The translations under genes were made by a program, and so were the position numbers. Positions 22,495 through 32,568 of a stretch of DNA of 64,000 nucleotides are shown in pieces. How positions within the stretch are numbered: the first letter of the stretch is position 1; every line of letters starts with the position of its first letter. This DNA comes from Candidatus Desulfofervidaceae bacterium (lineage in GTDB: Bacteria > Desulfobacterota > Desulfofervidia > Desulfofervidales > Desulfofervidaceae). The stretch covers positions 1 through 64,000 of the forward strand of contig JALWFG010000008.1 in assembly GCA_027038965.1 (NCBI GenBank), in the 5' to 3' direction. The notes beneath the pieces are model-generated. The model saw only the letters and a list, made by a program, of their open reading frames with translations, did not search any database and was not told the origin of the DNA.

Positions 22495-23829
22495 TTGCAG
22501 AAGCACCTTTTTTGGGATAAAATATCCCTGCTTAAATTATCAAATCTGAGCAGAGGGGTCCTTTTGGAGACAGGATGGCAAAAACAAAGCTTAATGTTTG
22601 ATTGTCTGCCCGAACAGGCATTTGCCCCTCTTTCTTCCCTTTCTGGTTCTATTCTTCTGACCACCCAAAGACCTTCTTTTAGTGAAAGATATTCCTTTAT
22701 TACCTGGGAACCTAGGTCAGTTTTGGAAGGAAACATAAATAATCTTGGGCTTAGTCAGTTGACCCATTTCGTTGAAAATCACAAAAGTAATTTTATCGCT
22801 GGATATTTAGGATATGAAACAGGGCACTTGTTTGAACACCTGCCTCCCTTAAAAGAGAAAGATACTCCTTTACCCCATTGTTATCTTGCCGCCTACGACA
22901 ATTTTCTTCAATACGACCATTTCACCAAAAAGTGGTGGCAGTGGTTTAACTCAACTCCCCCAAAAGTCAAATTAAATACAGGTAGTAGCATCGGCAATTT
23001 TGAGGCCAAATGGCTTGGAACAAACCAGACAAAACAGACATATTTAGAAAATATTAAAAAAATTTTGAATTATATTAGGCAAGGCGACGTTTACGAAGTA
23101 AACTATACCCAAAGATGTTACTTCAGGTATCAAGGTCATCCTTATGTATTTTTTCTTCAACTAATCCAATCCCAACCAGTTGCATATGCGGCCTTTATAA
23201 ATACCCCCTCTGGAACTATTATCTCCGGGAGCCCTGAATTGTTTTTAAAGGTAAACAAAAACCAGGTTTTGAGTAAACCGATGAAAGGTACTAGGAAACG
23301 AGGCCGCAGTCTGAAAGAGGATATCAAACTTCGGAAGGATTTAAAAAGAAGTCTCAAAGATAAGGCTGAAAACCTAATGATTGTGGATTTGATGCGTAAT
23401 GACCTTGGGAAAATCTGCGTTCCTGGGAGTGTAAGGGTACCTAAACTTTTTGTTGTAGAAAGATACCACACCGTCTTTCAGATGGTTTCTCACATTACAG
23501 GAATACTCAATCCCAATATCGGGCTGATAGACATTCTCAAAGCCAGTTTTCCCCCAGGTTCTATCACAGGGGCACCTAAAAAAAGGGCTATGGAGATTAT
23601 CAATGAATTGGAGCCCCATCAACGAGGGGTCTATACCGGTGTCATCGGTTTTTGCTGGCAGGGGAAATTGGTCTTAAGTGTAGCCATTCGCACCATAGAA
23701 CTGTTTGAAAATAAGGGAGTAATGGGTGTAGGCGGAGGTATTGTCTTTGATTCTGACCCTGAAGCAGAGTATGAAGAAAGTCTTTTAAAGGCCAAGGCCA
23801 CCATGCAAGCTTTAAGGATAACAAAATGA
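22495..23829 (+). CDS. pabB: Aminodeoxychorismate synthase component I (PabB)
   Basis: 444 residues. Converts chorismate and ammonia to 4-amino-4-deoxychorismate for folate. Conserved blocks: ISGSPELFLKV, PMKGTRKRG, MIVDLMRNDLGKIC, FQMVSHITG, FPPGSITGAPKKRAMEIINELE and GVGGGIVFDSDPEAEYEESL. Lys264 in PMKGT is the catalytic lysine that marks PabB; anthranilate synthase has Ala there. Start is unclear: TTG 22495 gives a normal length but has no ribosome binding site. No glutaminase (PabA) gene is adjacent. The stop overlaps pabC (ATGA). Confidence 0.88.
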   Translation: MQKHLFWDKISLLKLSNLSRGVLLETGWQKQSLMFDCLPEQAFAPLSSLSGSILLTTQRPSFSERYSFITWEPRSVLEGNINNLGLSQLTHFVENHKSNFIAGYLGYETGHLFEHLPPLKEKDTPLPHCYLAAYDNFLQYDHFTKKWWQWFNSTPPKVKLNTGSSIGNFEAKWLGTNQTKQTYLENIKKILNYIRQGDVYEVNYTQRCYFRYQGHPYVFFLQLIQSQPVAYAAFINTPSGTIISGSPELFLKVNKNQVLSKPMKGTRKRGRSLKEDIKLRKDLKRSLKDKAENLMIVDLMRNDLGKICVPGSVRVPKLFVVERYHTVFQMVSHITGILNPNIGLIDILKASFPPGSITGAPKKRAMEIINELEPHQRGVYTGVIGFCWQGKLVLSVAIRTIELFENKGVMGVGGGIVFDSDPEAEYEESLLKAKATMQALRITK

Positions 23830-24626
23830 AAAACCTCACAATCCTTTTTGGTAAAGGTCTTTTTGAAACCTGGCGTGTATATCCAGGACCCAAAATACCC
23901 TTTGTAAGGGAACATCTAAAAAGGATGAAGCGAGGAACAGTCTTTTTTGGATGGCCCTTTGAGCAAAAAATGGCCTTAAAAACATTAGAAGGGGCAATAA
24001 AAAAATTGCCTCCCCATTCGGATTTTCGTCTCAGACTTACCTTGAAATATGACGAAATAAATGGAAAGAAAAAAGCCAGTTTTCTGGTTCACTCTCAGCC
24101 CCTTAACCCTGAGCTTAAAAGGCTCCAAAGAGAGGGAGTAAAAATAACCTTGGCCCCGTTTAAAAAACATTCCTCTTCACCCTTAAGATATTTTAAAACC
24201 ACATGTTTTTTGGAAAATATATTTGCCCTTAAAAAGGCAAGAAAATTGGGTTACTATGAGGCCTTATTCTTAAACGAAAGGGATGAAATCTGCGAAGGTT
24301 GCATCAGCAATATTTTCTTTGTTAAAGATGAACAGACAGTGGTTACTCCTCCCCTAAAAAGTGGCGTTTTACCGGGTATTACTAGAAATAAAATTATTGG
24401 CATTTTAAGCCAAATGGGAATGAAAGTCCAGCAAATCCCTATTTATCCCAAAGATTTAAGGTCTTTCCAAGCGGTATTTTTAACCAATGCTGTGATAGAA
24501 ATCTTGCCTATAAAGCAAATAAAAGATATTCATTACCCCCTATGGAATAAATCTGAAAGCCTCTTAAATCAATATCGCAATCTTTGCTTAAATGAACCTT
24601 GCTTTTTACCCTCTTATCTTTTATAA
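23826..24626 (+). CDS. pabC: Aminodeoxychorismate lyase-like class IV aminotransferase (PabC)
   Basis: 266-residue PLP enzyme of fold type IV. The N-terminal FGKGLFETWRVYPG, the PLP lysine Lys124 in RYFKTTCFLENIFALKKA, EALFLNERDEICEGCISNIFFVK and GVLPGITRNKII are family landmarks. Following pabB with a 4-base overlap makes aminodeoxychorismate lyase, giving 4-aminobenzoate and pyruvate, the most likely role; a branched-chain or D-amino-acid aminotransferase is less likely in this context. Confidence 0.82.
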   Translation: MKNLTILFGKGLFETWRVYPGPKIPFVREHLKRMKRGTVFFGWPFEQKMALKTLEGAIKKLPPHSDFRLRLTLKYDEINGKKKASFLVHSQPLNPELKRLQREGVKITLAPFKKHSSSPLRYFKTTCFLENIFALKKARKLGYYEALFLNERDEICEGCISNIFFVKDEQTVVTPPLKSGVLPGITRNKIIGILSQMGMKVQQIPIYPKDLRSFQAVFLTNAVIEILPIKQIKDIHYPLWNKSESLLNQYRNLCLNEPCFLPSYLL

Positions 24627-24637
24627 GTCTTTTCAAG

Positions 24638-25510
24638 ATGAAGACACCTCTCCAAAAGTGGACCATTAAAGGGGTCTTAAGCTGGACTACAAAATATTTT
24701 TCTCAAAAGGGTATAGATTCCCCTCGCTTGACTGCAGAGTATCTTCTGTCCCATGCCCTTAACTTAAAAAGGGTAGAGCTTTACATCAACTATGATAAGC
24801 CGTTAACTCCTGAAGAACTTAAGAAATTTAAGCTTTTAATCAAAAGAAGGTTAAGACACGAACCCCTGGCCTATATCATAGGAGAACATGCCTTCTGGTC
24901 TTTAAATTTGGAAATCAACCCGGCAGTTCTTATTCCTAGGCCAGAAACAGAACTTGTGGTAGAAATTGCTATTGATATCGTTCGTAAAAATTGCCTTCAA
25001 AATCCTGTAATTTTGGACTGGGGTACAGGAAGTGGTGCCATCGCTCTAGCCTTAAAAAAGGAGCTTTCCCAAGCCAGGGTTATGGCTACTGATATTTCCT
25101 TTGCCGCCCTACAGATTGCCCAAAGGAATATGGTAAAAAACAAGCTTTCTATAGGACTCGTTCAAGGCAAAGGTTTGAACCTTTTTAAAAAAGGCGTGTT
25201 TGATATGGTGGTCAGCAATCCCCCTTATATAAAAAGCGAAGATATACCTCATCTAGCCCCAGAAGTAAGGAATTACGAACCACAAATCGCCTTGGACGGT
25301 GGGAAGGATGGGCTTAAATTTGTGCGTTACCTTTTAAAAGAGGCAGGGGTCTATCTTAAGAAAAGGGGCTGGGTGATTATGGAAATAGGACACAATCAAG
25401 CTAAAGCAGTTCAAGAAATAGCGCAAAAAATAGAAAGTTGGGGGAGTTGTAATTTCGTAAAAGACCACTCTGGAATTAAACGGGTTGTTGTGGTAGAAAA
25501 ACGGGTTTAG
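24638..25510 (+). CDS. prmC: Release factor glutamine methyltransferase PrmC
   Basis: 290 residues. Methylates the Gln of the GGQ motif in release factors RF1 and RF2. An N-terminal helical domain (LTAEYLLSHALNLKRVELYINYDKPL region) is followed by the SAM-binding motif ILDWGTGSGAIALAL (about 125-139) and the catalytic NPPY in VVSNPPYIKS (about 193-196). LIPRPETELVVE is the PrmC-specific landmark. ATG 24638 gives the usual N-terminus; the frame is open upstream into pabC. prmC next to murA is a frequent arrangement. Confidence 0.9.
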   Translation: MKTPLQKWTIKGVLSWTTKYFSQKGIDSPRLTAEYLLSHALNLKRVELYINYDKPLTPEELKKFKLLIKRRLRHEPLAYIIGEHAFWSLNLEINPAVLIPRPETELVVEIAIDIVRKNCLQNPVILDWGTGSGAIALALKKELSQARVMATDISFAALQIAQRNMVKNKLSIGLVQGKGLNLFKKGVFDMVVSNPPYIKSEDIPHLAPEVRNYEPQIALDGGKDGLKFVRYLLKEAGVYLKKRGWVIMEIGHNQAKAVQEIAQKIESWGSCNFVKDHSGIKRVVVVEKRV

Positions 25511-25550
25511 GCAAGGACCTTAAAAAAGTATAGGGGAAGAGGAATATAAA

Positions 25551-26801
25551 ATGTATAAATTCGTAATTCATGGGGGTAAAGCCTTAAAAGGGAAAGTAAA
25601 GATAAGTGGGGCTAAAAATGCGGCCTTGCCTATGTTGGCTGCAAGTCTCCTGACATCTCAGCCTATCATTTATCACAATATTCCAGACTTACAGGATATC
25701 AAAACCATCAAAAGGCTTCTCTCTGACTTGGGGGTCAGCTTTGAAGGTAAAAAAGACCTCGTCGCCCATGCCCCAAACCTTAAAAATTATTATGCGCCCT
25801 ATGAATTAGTTCGCACCATGAGGGCATCAATCCTTGTCCTTGGGCCCTTGGTAGCTAGGATGGGAAGGGCGTGTGTAAGCTTGCCAGGAGGATGTGCTAT
25901 CGGGGCCAGACCCGTAAATTTGCACCTCAAAGGGCTTGCCCAAATGGGGGCAGACATCAGATTAGAAAGGGGTTACATCTATGCCAACGCCAAAAGATTA
26001 AAAGGAACAGAGATTTACCTAGATATCCCCACAGTCACAGGGACTGAAAATTTAATGATGGCAGCCACTCTGGCTCAAGGAGAAACCATCATTCGGAATG
26101 CCGCCTGTGAACCTGAAGTAAGTGCCCTAGCCCTGATGCTCAAAGATATGGGATCTGAAATTGAAGGTATCGGCACTGATGTTATCCGCATTAAGGGCAA
26201 GGATGAATTGCAAGGCACAGAGGTAAGGGTTATTCCTGACCGAATTGAAGCAGGTACCTATATGGTGGCTGCAGGCATCACAGGGGGTGAAATCTACCTT
26301 GAAAACTGTTGTTTAGAACACATGACTGCCATTATTAACAAACTGCAAGAAGCTGGTATCAAGATTGAAAAACAAGATAAGCTGGTCAAGGTATCGGCCC
26401 CTGAAACTATTCAAAGCACCGATATCACTACCCTGCCCTATCCTGGTTTTCCCACCGATATGCAGGCCCAGTTTATGTCTCTTATGTGCTTTGGGAATGG
26501 GGTCAGTGTTATCACCGAAAAGATATTTGAAAATCGCTTTATGCATGTGTTTGAACTAAAACGGCTGGGGGCAGATATCAAAATTGATGGGGCTAGTGCA
26601 ATTGTCAAGGGGGTTGATGTGTTAATAGGTGCCCCGGTAATGGCTACCGATTTGAGGGCAAGTGCCTCTTTGGTTCTAGCAGGACTTGCAGCTCAAGGTA
26701 CAACGGAAGTGCTTCGGATTTATCACCTTGACCGGGGCTATGTCGCCATGGAGAGGAAACTACAGGCCCTGGGAGCAGACATTGAACGGGTCCCTGCCTA
26801 G
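25551..26801 (+). CDS. murA: UDP-N-acetylglucosamine 1-carboxyvinyltransferase
   Basis: 416 residues. First committed step of peptidoglycan synthesis, transferring enolpyruvate from PEP to UDP-GlcNAc. The active-site Cys115 is present in [15 protein letters not shown], so the enzyme should be fosfomycin-sensitive, unlike Cys-to-Asp variants. Other landmarks: [13 protein letters not shown] (17-29), [12 protein letters not shown], and [13 protein letters not shown] with the catalytic Asp. GAGGAATATAAA precedes ATG 25551. The end overlaps comEC. Confidence 0.95.
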   Translation: MYKFVIHGGKALKGKVKISGAKNAALPMLAASLLTSQPIIYHNIPDLQDIKTIKRLLSDLGVSFEGKKDLVAHAPNLKNYYAPYELVRTMRASILVLGPLVARMGRACVSLPGGCAIGARPVNLHLKGLAQMGADIRLERGYIYANAKRLKGTEIYLDIPTVTGTENLMMAATLAQGETIIRNAACEPEVSALALMLKDMGSEIEGIGTDVIRIKGKDELQGTEVRVIPDRIEAGTYMVAAGITGGEIYLENCCLEHMTAIINKLQEAGIKIEKQDKLVKVSAPETIQSTDITTLPYPGFPTDMQAQFMSLMCFGNGVSVITEKIFENRFMHVFELKRLGADIKIDGASAIVKGVDVLIGAPVMATDLRASASLVLAGLAAQGTTEVLRIYHLDRGYVAMERKLQALGADIERVPA

Positions 26802-29106
26802 ACATCCCTTGATTCTCTTCCTGCCTTATTTTTTGCTGGGTCTTATTATAGGAAAGTTCCTTCCCAATTTATTAAGTTGTTTCTTAACTCTAGGTTGCCT
26901 TTGCCTTTGTCTCAGGTTCCTATGGCGACAAAATGTCATTATTGGCGTTTCTATACTCTTTTTAGCGGCCTTTTGGCAAGCCCATTATTTTGCTCCCCCT
27001 AAAGGGCCTTGGCATATTTACACCTATGTCAACAAACAGCTCACTTTTGAAGGAGAAGTAGCTCAGGTGAAAAATGGCCCTAACAAGACTCAAATCATAC
27101 TCCAAAACATCAAGCCTTTAAATTCAAGCCATATCCTAAAGGGTAAATTAAGGCTTTCAATTTATAACCCCTTGAGAGAATTTCATTTAGGAGATGTCTT
27201 AAAAATCAGGGCCAATATGAGCCCCATTCGCTCTTTTGGCAATCCGGGACAAATGGATAGTGCTTCTTATTGGCACAGCAAAGGTATTTGGGTTCAGGTT
27301 TATGTAAGTGGAAAGAATGTAATTTGGGTTACACATAAAGACATATCGTTTCCTAAGAAAATTTTGGAGTTATGGCGAAATAAAATCAGAAATTTTCTCT
27401 TCCTTTCCCTGCACCAACCCAGTTTAGGTGTATATCAAGCCCTCCTTTTAGGAGAAAAGGATAATCTTCTCCCCCAGGTAAAGGAGGCATTTACCCACAC
27501 AGGGACCTCTCATCTTCTGGCCGTTTCAGGACTTCACTTAGGAATGGTCATGGGAATGTTCTTTGGCCTGTTTTGGTTTATCCTCTCCCGGTTTGAATGG
27601 GCCTTACTTCATTTCCAGCTGAAAAAATGGATCGCATTTATGGCCTTAATCCCTACCCTCGCCTATGCCTTATTAGCCCACTTTTCTCCAGCCACGGCCA
27701 GGTCATTCATTATGCTTATTCTCTTTTGGTGGTTATATTTTAGCCCTCGGTTAAAAAGCACCTGGTTCTTTCTAATTTTTGCTGGTTGGGTCTTGCTTTT
27801 ATTCTATCCCCCCTTGCTTTTTCGACTTTCGTTCCAATTCTCATTTCTGGCCTTAGCAGGCATCCTGGTCTTAACGCCCCATTTATACAACTTTTTTACA
27901 GAACGCCTTTTTAAACTCCAAATATCTTCCCCCTTCCTCAAAAAAATAAAGCATTACTTGATTCTGGCCTTAAGCACCTCTACAGCCGCCTATATCACTA
28001 CCCTGCCCTTAAGCCTCCATTACTTTAGCGGCATTTCTTTAATAAGCCCCTTTGTAAACTTGCTTGCTATCCCCATGGTAGGATTCTTGATCTTACCCCT
28101 AGGACTGCTTAGTATCTTTTGGCTCCCACTGTCTGAAGGCGTGGCCAAACTTTTACTCCTCTTAGGCCAAAAGGCACTTTTGTTTCTCATCTCTCTTTTA
28201 CAGCAGATTATAAAAATACCCGCAGCCTTTGTTTACACACCAATTCTAAACTGGATGGAAGTCTTGACCCTTTATCTCATTTTGCTAAGTTTACTATATT
28301 CAAATTTCCTTAAACGCCGTTTTTCCTATCTACCTCATCTTATCCTTTTGGGTGGAATTTGTTTTTTCAGCCTAGACTTCTATATGGTTAAAACCCAATC
28401 AGAACTTAGAATTTCTTTTTATGACATAGGAAGGGGTAATTGTATTTTGTTTGAATTTCCCAAAGGTAAAAAGATGTTTATTGGTGGTGGTTCAAGGTCT
28501 CCTTTTGATATTACTAAAAATATCGTGGCCCCAGCCCTTTGGTCCGAAAAGATCATGCAAATTGATTACCTCGTTCTTCCCTTAGCCCGATACAACTACG
28601 TCAATGGGCTATCATTTATGGCTCATCATTTCAATCCTAAACAGGTATGGACAGTGGCCGAGCACCTCTACTTTCCTAAATATTGGGAACTTTTTTACTT
28701 CTGCAGGCAGAAACATATCCCCTTAATCACTCCGGAACATCTCCCTCAAGTCCAATCTATTGATGGAGTAATCCTAAGGCGAATCTCCCCCAAGCTTGAT
28801 TTCCTTTGTGTCTATGGAAGACATAAATTTTTATTCCCATTTGGGAAAATAAGGCCATCTGATTTACCCCAGAAGGTAAATGTTTTGCTCGCCCCCAATT
28901 ATCTCTTAAACACCAAGGCACATTTCGTAGTCTTCTCTAACAAAAGAATCATGCAGTCAAAATCAGGACAGTTTTACAGGCAATCAGGGGCAAAAATCCT
29001 TTGTCCGAGCCTTAACGGCGCCATCCGTTTTATAAGCAATAAAATTAACCTAAAGGTGAAAATTTTTCATCCTCAAACCAATAGATGGAAGAGGCAACGC
29101 TTTTAA
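26782..29106 (+). CDS. comEC: ComEC/Rec2-family DNA-uptake channel with degenerate C-terminal domain
   Basis: 774-residue membrane protein. N-terminal helices and an OB-like region ([19 protein letters not shown], ~80-105) precede the Competence domain with about eight helices (~220-490) containing [19 protein letters not shown], the ComEC signature. The C-terminal region (~540-774) aligns with the metallo-beta-lactamase domain ([20 protein letters not shown] for DVGQGDA...), but the HxDxDH metal site reads LARYNYVNG and the usual DGG reads GGG. So single-strand DNA degradation is probably lost while the channel is intact. TTG 26782 with GGGAG upstream is a likely start; the frame runs from 26686. 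Overlaps nikO at the end. Confidence 0.85.
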   Translation: MNGSLPRHPLILFLPYFLLGLIIGKFLPNLLSCFLTLGCLCLCLRFLWRQNVIIGVSILFLAAFWQAHYFAPPKGPWHIYTYVNKQLTFEGEVAQVKNGPNKTQIILQNIKPLNSSHILKGKLRLSIYNPLREFHLGDVLKIRANMSPIRSFGNPGQMDSASYWHSKGIWVQVYVSGKNVIWVTHKDISFPKKILELWRNKIRNFLFLSLHQPSLGVYQALLLGEKDNLLPQVKEAFTHTGTSHLLAVSGLHLGMVMGMFFGLFWFILSRFEWALLHFQLKKWIAFMALIPTLAYALLAHFSPATARSFIMLILFWWLYFSPRLKSTWFFLIFAGWVLLLFYPPLLFRLSFQFSFLALAGILVLTPHLYNFFTERLFKLQISSPFLKKIKHYLILALSTSTAAYITTLPLSLHYFSGISLISPFVNLLAIPMVGFLILPLGLLSIFWLPLSEGVAKLLLLLGQKALLFLISLLQQIIKIPAAFVYTPILNWMEVLTLYLILLSLLYSNFLKRRFSYLPHLILLGGICFFSLDFYMVKTQSELRISFYDIGRGNCILFEFPKGKKMFIGGGSRSPFDITKNIVAPALWSEKIMQIDYLVLPLARYNYVNGLSFMAHHFNPKQVWTVAEHLYFPKYWELFYFCRQKHIPLITPEHLPQVQSIDGVILRRISPKLDFLCVYGRHKFLFPFGKIRPSDLPQKVNVLLAPNYLLNTKAHFVVFSNKRIMQSKSGQFYRQSGAKILCPSLNGAIRFISNKINLKVKIFHPQTNRWKRQRF

Positions 29107-29698
29107 GGAATTTTTCATCGTGGGATACAATTATATAGGAAAGGTTCAACTGATTAAGCACCCTTATGAGACGATTAAGATTTTTTCTGTCTAAATCCCC
29201 GGTAGGTTCGTCCAAAAGCAATATCTCTGGATTCATAGCAAGCACGGCCGCCAAAGCAACCAATCGCTTTTCCCCGCCAGAGAGTTTATAAGTAACTCGT
29301 TCTTCAAACCCGCTTAAGCCCACCAATGAAAGAACCCTTTTTATAATTCCTTTTATTTTATCTCGGCTTATTCCTAAGTTTAAAGGTCCAAAGGCAACTT
29401 CCTCTTCTACTGTAGGGCAAAACAATTGATCATCGGGGTCCTGAAACAAAAGGCCTACCCGCCTTCTTACTTCATAAAAATCCCTTTCGTCTTTTCTAGA
29501 CCTTCCAAAAACCCTTACTTCCCCGGCCTGAGGTTTCAAAAGCCCCACAATTATTTGAAGTAAAGTGGTTTTGCCCACTCCATTTGGGCCCATAATACCG
29601 ATTTTTTCCCCAATTTTAAGAGAAAAATTCAGATTTGTAAAAACAGGGCTTCTCCCCGGATAGGCAAACTTAACCTGTTTTAAACAAATGGCCTCCAT
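29045..29698 (-). CDS. nikO: Nickel ECF/NikMQO-type transporter ATPase (NikO/CbiO)
   Basis: 217-residue ATPase of an energy-coupling type metal importer. Walker A GPNGVGKTT follows the opening MEAICLKQVKFAYPGRSPVF; signature LSGGEKRLVALAAVLAM; Walker B ILLLDEPTGDLD; QDPDDQLFCPTVEEEVAFGPLNLG is the Q-loop region specific to CbiO/EcfA proteins. ATG 29698 has AAGGAAGG upstream; an ATG-less extension to 29737 is not needed. Last of five genes nikK-nikM-nikL-nikQ-nikO. Cobalt is the alternative substrate; the NikK and NikL partners favour nickel. Confidence 0.9.
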   Translation of the reverse strand: MEAICLKQVKFAYPGRSPVFTNLNFSLKIGEKIGIMGPNGVGKTTLLQIIVGLLKPQAGEVRVFGRSRKDERDFYEVRRRVGLLFQDPDDQLFCPTVEEEVAFGPLNLGISRDKIKGIIKRVLSLVGLSGFEERVTYKLSGGEKRLVALAAVLAMNPEILLLDEPTGDLDRKNLNRLIRVLNQLNLSYIIVSHDEKFLKSVASSIYWFEDEKFSPLG

Positions 29699-29708
29699 AC
29701 AACCTTCC

Positions 29709-30464
29709 TTAAAATGGTCTAAAGGTGTAAAAACCAAGCAGAGACAAGAAGATCCCTGAAATCAAGGCAAACACCTTGTCTCTAGGACTCATCTGGAAAT
29801 GCTTATAAGTAGGGAACATACCCTGAAATCCGCGACACCGCATTGCCTTATAAACCCTTTCTGACCTGTCATAACTCTTTATCAAGAGGCTGGCAATTAG
29901 ATAGGCATAAGTTTTATAGGTATAGAGGTTTGTTTGAGGAGAAAATCCCCTTAATTTAATGGCCGCTCCAAGCTTTTGATACTCCCTTTGAAGCACATGA
30001 ATATATCTGAAAGAAAAAAAGATTAGTTGGACCAACTTTTCAGGCACATGGAGATGATGTAAGGCATGAGCCAAATTAAAAATGCCCGCCGTAGAAAGTA
30101 ACAACAGCATGGTGGTCAAAATGAGGTTTGATTTCCAAAAAAGGGTAAAGCCATAAATCAATCCCTCTTTGCTCATAGCCAAAGGACCGAGAGAATACAA
30201 CACCCTTCCCGGAAAGGTAAACGGCATAACGACCACCAATAAAACAATAAAATAATTTACTGTCAAAATCCGTTTTAACACCTGGCAAATCTGTAAGCGA
30301 GATAGAACAAACAAAAAGGCCGTAAAAAAAGAGGCCAAAATAAGGCTGGAAATCTTTGAAGAAAGGGCAACCATTATGGCATAAAGAAAGGCCACAATCA
30401 GTTTGACCCTAGGGTCTAGAGAGTGAATGAGACTCTCTCCTTTCACAAACCTTTCATGAAACAT
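29709..30464 (-). CDS. nikQ: Nickel transporter transmembrane coupling subunit (NikQ/CbiQ)
   Basis: 251-residue membrane protein with five or so hydrophobic segments (about 20-60, 60-85, 115-135, 145-160, 225-245). It links the ATPase to the substrate-binding NikM. The cytoplasmic Ala-Arg-Gly motifs that touch the ATPase are visible as AAIKLRGF (~172-179) and YKAMRCRGF (~206-214). Starts 2 bases after the nikL stop; strictly within the operon. Confidence 0.9.
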   Translation of the reverse strand: MFHERFVKGESLIHSLDPRVKLIVAFLYAIMVALSSKISSLILASFFTAFLFVLSRLQICQVLKRILTVNYFIVLLVVVMPFTFPGRVLYSLGPLAMSKEGLIYGFTLFWKSNLILTTMLLLLSTAGIFNLAHALHHLHVPEKLVQLIFFSFRYIHVLQREYQKLGAAIKLRGFSPQTNLYTYKTYAYLIASLLIKSYDRSERVYKAMRCRGFQGMFPTYKHFQMSPRDKVFALISGIFLSLLGFYTFRPF

Positions 30465-30466
30465 CT

Positions 30467-31096
30467 TTAATCCCTTTTACGCCATATAGCCCAGAGCCCA
30501 AAAAAGCCCAAAATGTAACCAATGCCACCAGCAATTTCTATAAAGGAAGGTCTAGAAAGGGATTCATTAATTTTAACCATTTGCTCAAGAATAGGCTTAA
30601 GTCCTTTTTCTACCTCCTCTGATATAATCTGGCGCAATCTGGATTCATCTATATTGGCTGGAGAAGATGTTTGAACCACACTCTCTTTATGAGGCATAGT
30701 AACAAATATAGAAGACCTCCCTGTTTGAACCGCATTTTTTGAACTTGAGGGTGCTTGGCTAACCCCGCCCTGTTTTAAATCCACCGCCTTGACAACGGTC
30801 TCAGCCCGATGTCCCATTTCAGCCACTACCACTATTTTTAAATCTGAAACCAAAGGGGGCTTAAAATCAAATTCTCCCTTTCTGTTTGTCTTACCCTGCA
30901 AGAGCAGTTTATTATCTTTAAGCTCATAAACAAACACCTGGGCATGTTTGGCTCTAGTGCCATCACTGAAGTAAGTCTCGGTATGAACTATCCCCCCTTC
31001 TACATAGGCAAAAACAGTAATCTTATGGGCATAAGCAATACTGCTAATTGCAAATATCCCCAGCCATAAAAACACCAGTATCTGTTTAGTTTGCAT
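30467..31096 (-). CDS. nikL: Nickel transporter accessory protein NikL
   Basis: 209 residues: a cleavable signal peptide ending SIAYA at 23, a beta-rich extracytoplasmic part with a transthyretin/CarboxypepD-like pattern (QGKTNRKGEFDFKPPL), a charged helical stretch (DESRLRQIISEEVEKGLKPILEQMVKI) and a C-terminal membrane helix IEIAGGIGYILGFFGLWAIW followed by RKRD. This architecture and the position between NikM and NikQ fit NikL of the NikKMLQO systems described in Desulfobacterota. The mature protein would begin with His24. Confidence 0.75.
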   Translation of the reverse strand: MQTKQILVFLWLGIFAISSIAYAHKITVFAYVEGGIVHTETYFSDGTRAKHAQVFVYELKDNKLLLQGKTNRKGEFDFKPPLVSDLKIVVVAEMGHRAETVVKAVDLKQGGVSQAPSSSKNAVQTGRSSIFVTMPHKESVVQTSSPANIDESRLRQIISEEVEKGLKPILEQMVKINESLSRPSFIEIAGGIGYILGFFGLWAIWRKRD

Positions 31097-31108
31097 TCAA
31101 AACTCCCC

Positions 31109-31717
31109 TCACATAATGTCTATTCCCAAAATCTCGGGTTTCACCTTGACCAAAAATCCTAAAACTACCGTTGTAATCACTGCCTCAATGGCAATCACAG
31201 GCAAATGGGCAATCAAAACCAACTTGGCAACCGGAACAAATTGCTGCCCTGTAACTGCCAATTCAAGGGCTACAAACAGACCTGCCAATCCTACACCAAT
31301 AATGGCGGCCAATGCTCCACAAATTCCAATATTCAACTTGGTCGGTCTTTTTAAAAGGGGACGACAGGCCCAATAGGCCGCTACTGCAGGGAAGGCCATG
31401 TTAAAGGTATTTACTCCCAAAACTGTCAAACCACCAAATTGGAACAAAATCGCCTGTAAAAACAAGGCAATAAATAGAGCAGGAAAGGAAATCCATCCCA
31501 AGATAATTCCAGCCAAACCATTTAAAAGAAGGTGGACACTGCTCGGACCAAGGGGAACATGAATGAGAGAGGCCACAAAAAAGGCCGACGATAGAATAGC
31601 CGTTTGGGGGATTCTTTCATGGTCTAATTTTTTTAGTCCTAAGGCTATCCCCCCAATACTTAAAATGGCACCAGCCGCAAGGACTGGCGCCGGCAGAATA
31701 CCTTCAGATATATGCAT
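31109..31717 (-). CDS. nikM: Nickel transporter substrate-specific membrane subunit (NikM/CbiM)
   Basis: 202-residue integral membrane protein. It begins MHISEGILPAPVL; His2 and the free N-terminal amine form the square-planar metal site in this family. Further conserved parts: HVPLGPSSVHLLLNGLAGIILGW and NTFNMAFPAVAAYW. About six helices. Its ATG overlaps the nikK stop (TAATG). Unlike NikMN or CbiMN systems, no separate NikN gene follows; NikL takes that place. Cobalt specificity (CbiM) cannot be excluded from this sequence alone. Confidence 0.9.
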   Translation of the reverse strand: MHISEGILPAPVLAAGAILSIGGIALGLKKLDHERIPQTAILSSAFFVASLIHVPLGPSSVHLLLNGLAGIILGWISFPALFIALFLQAILFQFGGLTVLGVNTFNMAFPAVAAYWACRPLLKRPTKLNIGICGALAAIIGVGLAGLFVALELAVTGQQFVPVAKLVLIAHLPVIAIEAVITTVVLGFLVKVKPEILGIDIM

Positions 31718-32568
31718 TATTTAACTCCCTTAGGGATGGGATAGGCCTTCACCCAGATAACGGCATCCATTTCTACTGGATACATCTTCCCTTTATATGC
31801 TCTCTGACCTCCATCACCCAAGGCCGAAAATCCCCACCAGCCAGCCCAAGGAATGGCATAGCTGAAAACACCATTAGCATCTGTCTTAACTACCTGAGTC
31901 ACCATACAATCCTCTGGGGCATGGGCTTTACCATCCTTATTGTAATATTCAACCTCTACTTCTAGCCCTGGCGCCGGCCTACCATTCATTAACACCAGAC
32001 CTCTAAAAACATTTCCTTCCCATAATCCATAGGGCCGTGTCAGGGGAATAATTTCCGCCTTTAACCCTATCGGCTCACCCCATCCTTCTTCAGCCCCAAA
32101 GGCATCTACAACTACCTTAGTCATCTGCCAAATGAACTTTTCCTCAGCAGGTTCAAAATAGGGCTGGGGCACTACATAAAATTGATAATCCCCTGGACGC
32201 TTTAAGGTATAACTTGCCTGCCAGGCAGTAGCCTTTCGGGTATATCTTCTGGCCTCAGAATTCCACGAAGCAAAAAGGGGAACCTTTACTGGTCTTAGGG
32301 AAGAAAGAAGATTATACCTTTTGCCCATTAACATTACCCCAAACGCTTGGGGCTTTAACATTTCCATAGTGGGCCCGCCTTCCATGGGATGGGTAAAAAC
32401 AATTTGCAAAGAAATAGTTCTATTTTCTTTGGTAGTCACAATGTTATCTGAAGGTAGGACCAAAAGAAAATGAGCATAACTCAATGCAGGCAGTAAACAC
32501 AATAAAATCAAACACCCAAGGCTCATCAAACAGCCCCTTACCTTTAATTCAACAGTTTCTGAGTTCAT
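31717..32568 (-). CDS. nikK: Nickel transporter extracytoplasmic component NikK (DUF4198 family)
   Basis: 283 residues, DUF4198 family. A signal peptide ends ALSYA at about 32, so the mature protein would begin HFLLVLPSDN with a terminal His. A beta-sandwich with a C-terminal transthyretin-like unit (GRPAPGLEVEVEYYN, TDANGVFSYAIPWAGWWGFSA) is visible. These proteins accompany nickel importers and are thought to capture metal in the periplasm. ATG 32568 has an exceptionally strong site (GGGAGGGGAGG). First gene of the nik operon. Confidence 0.82.
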   Translation of the reverse strand: MNSETVELKVRGCLMSLGCLILLCLLPALSYAHFLLVLPSDNIVTTKENRTISLQIVFTHPMEGGPTMEMLKPQAFGVMLMGKRYNLLSSLRPVKVPLFASWNSEARRYTRKATAWQASYTLKRPGDYQFYVVPQPYFEPAEEKFIWQMTKVVVDAFGAEEGWGEPIGLKAEIIPLTRPYGLWEGNVFRGLVLMNGRPAPGLEVEVEYYNKDGKAHAPEDCMVTQVVKTDANGVFSYAIPWAGWWGFSALGDGGQRAYKGKMYPVEMDAVIWVKAYPIPKGVK

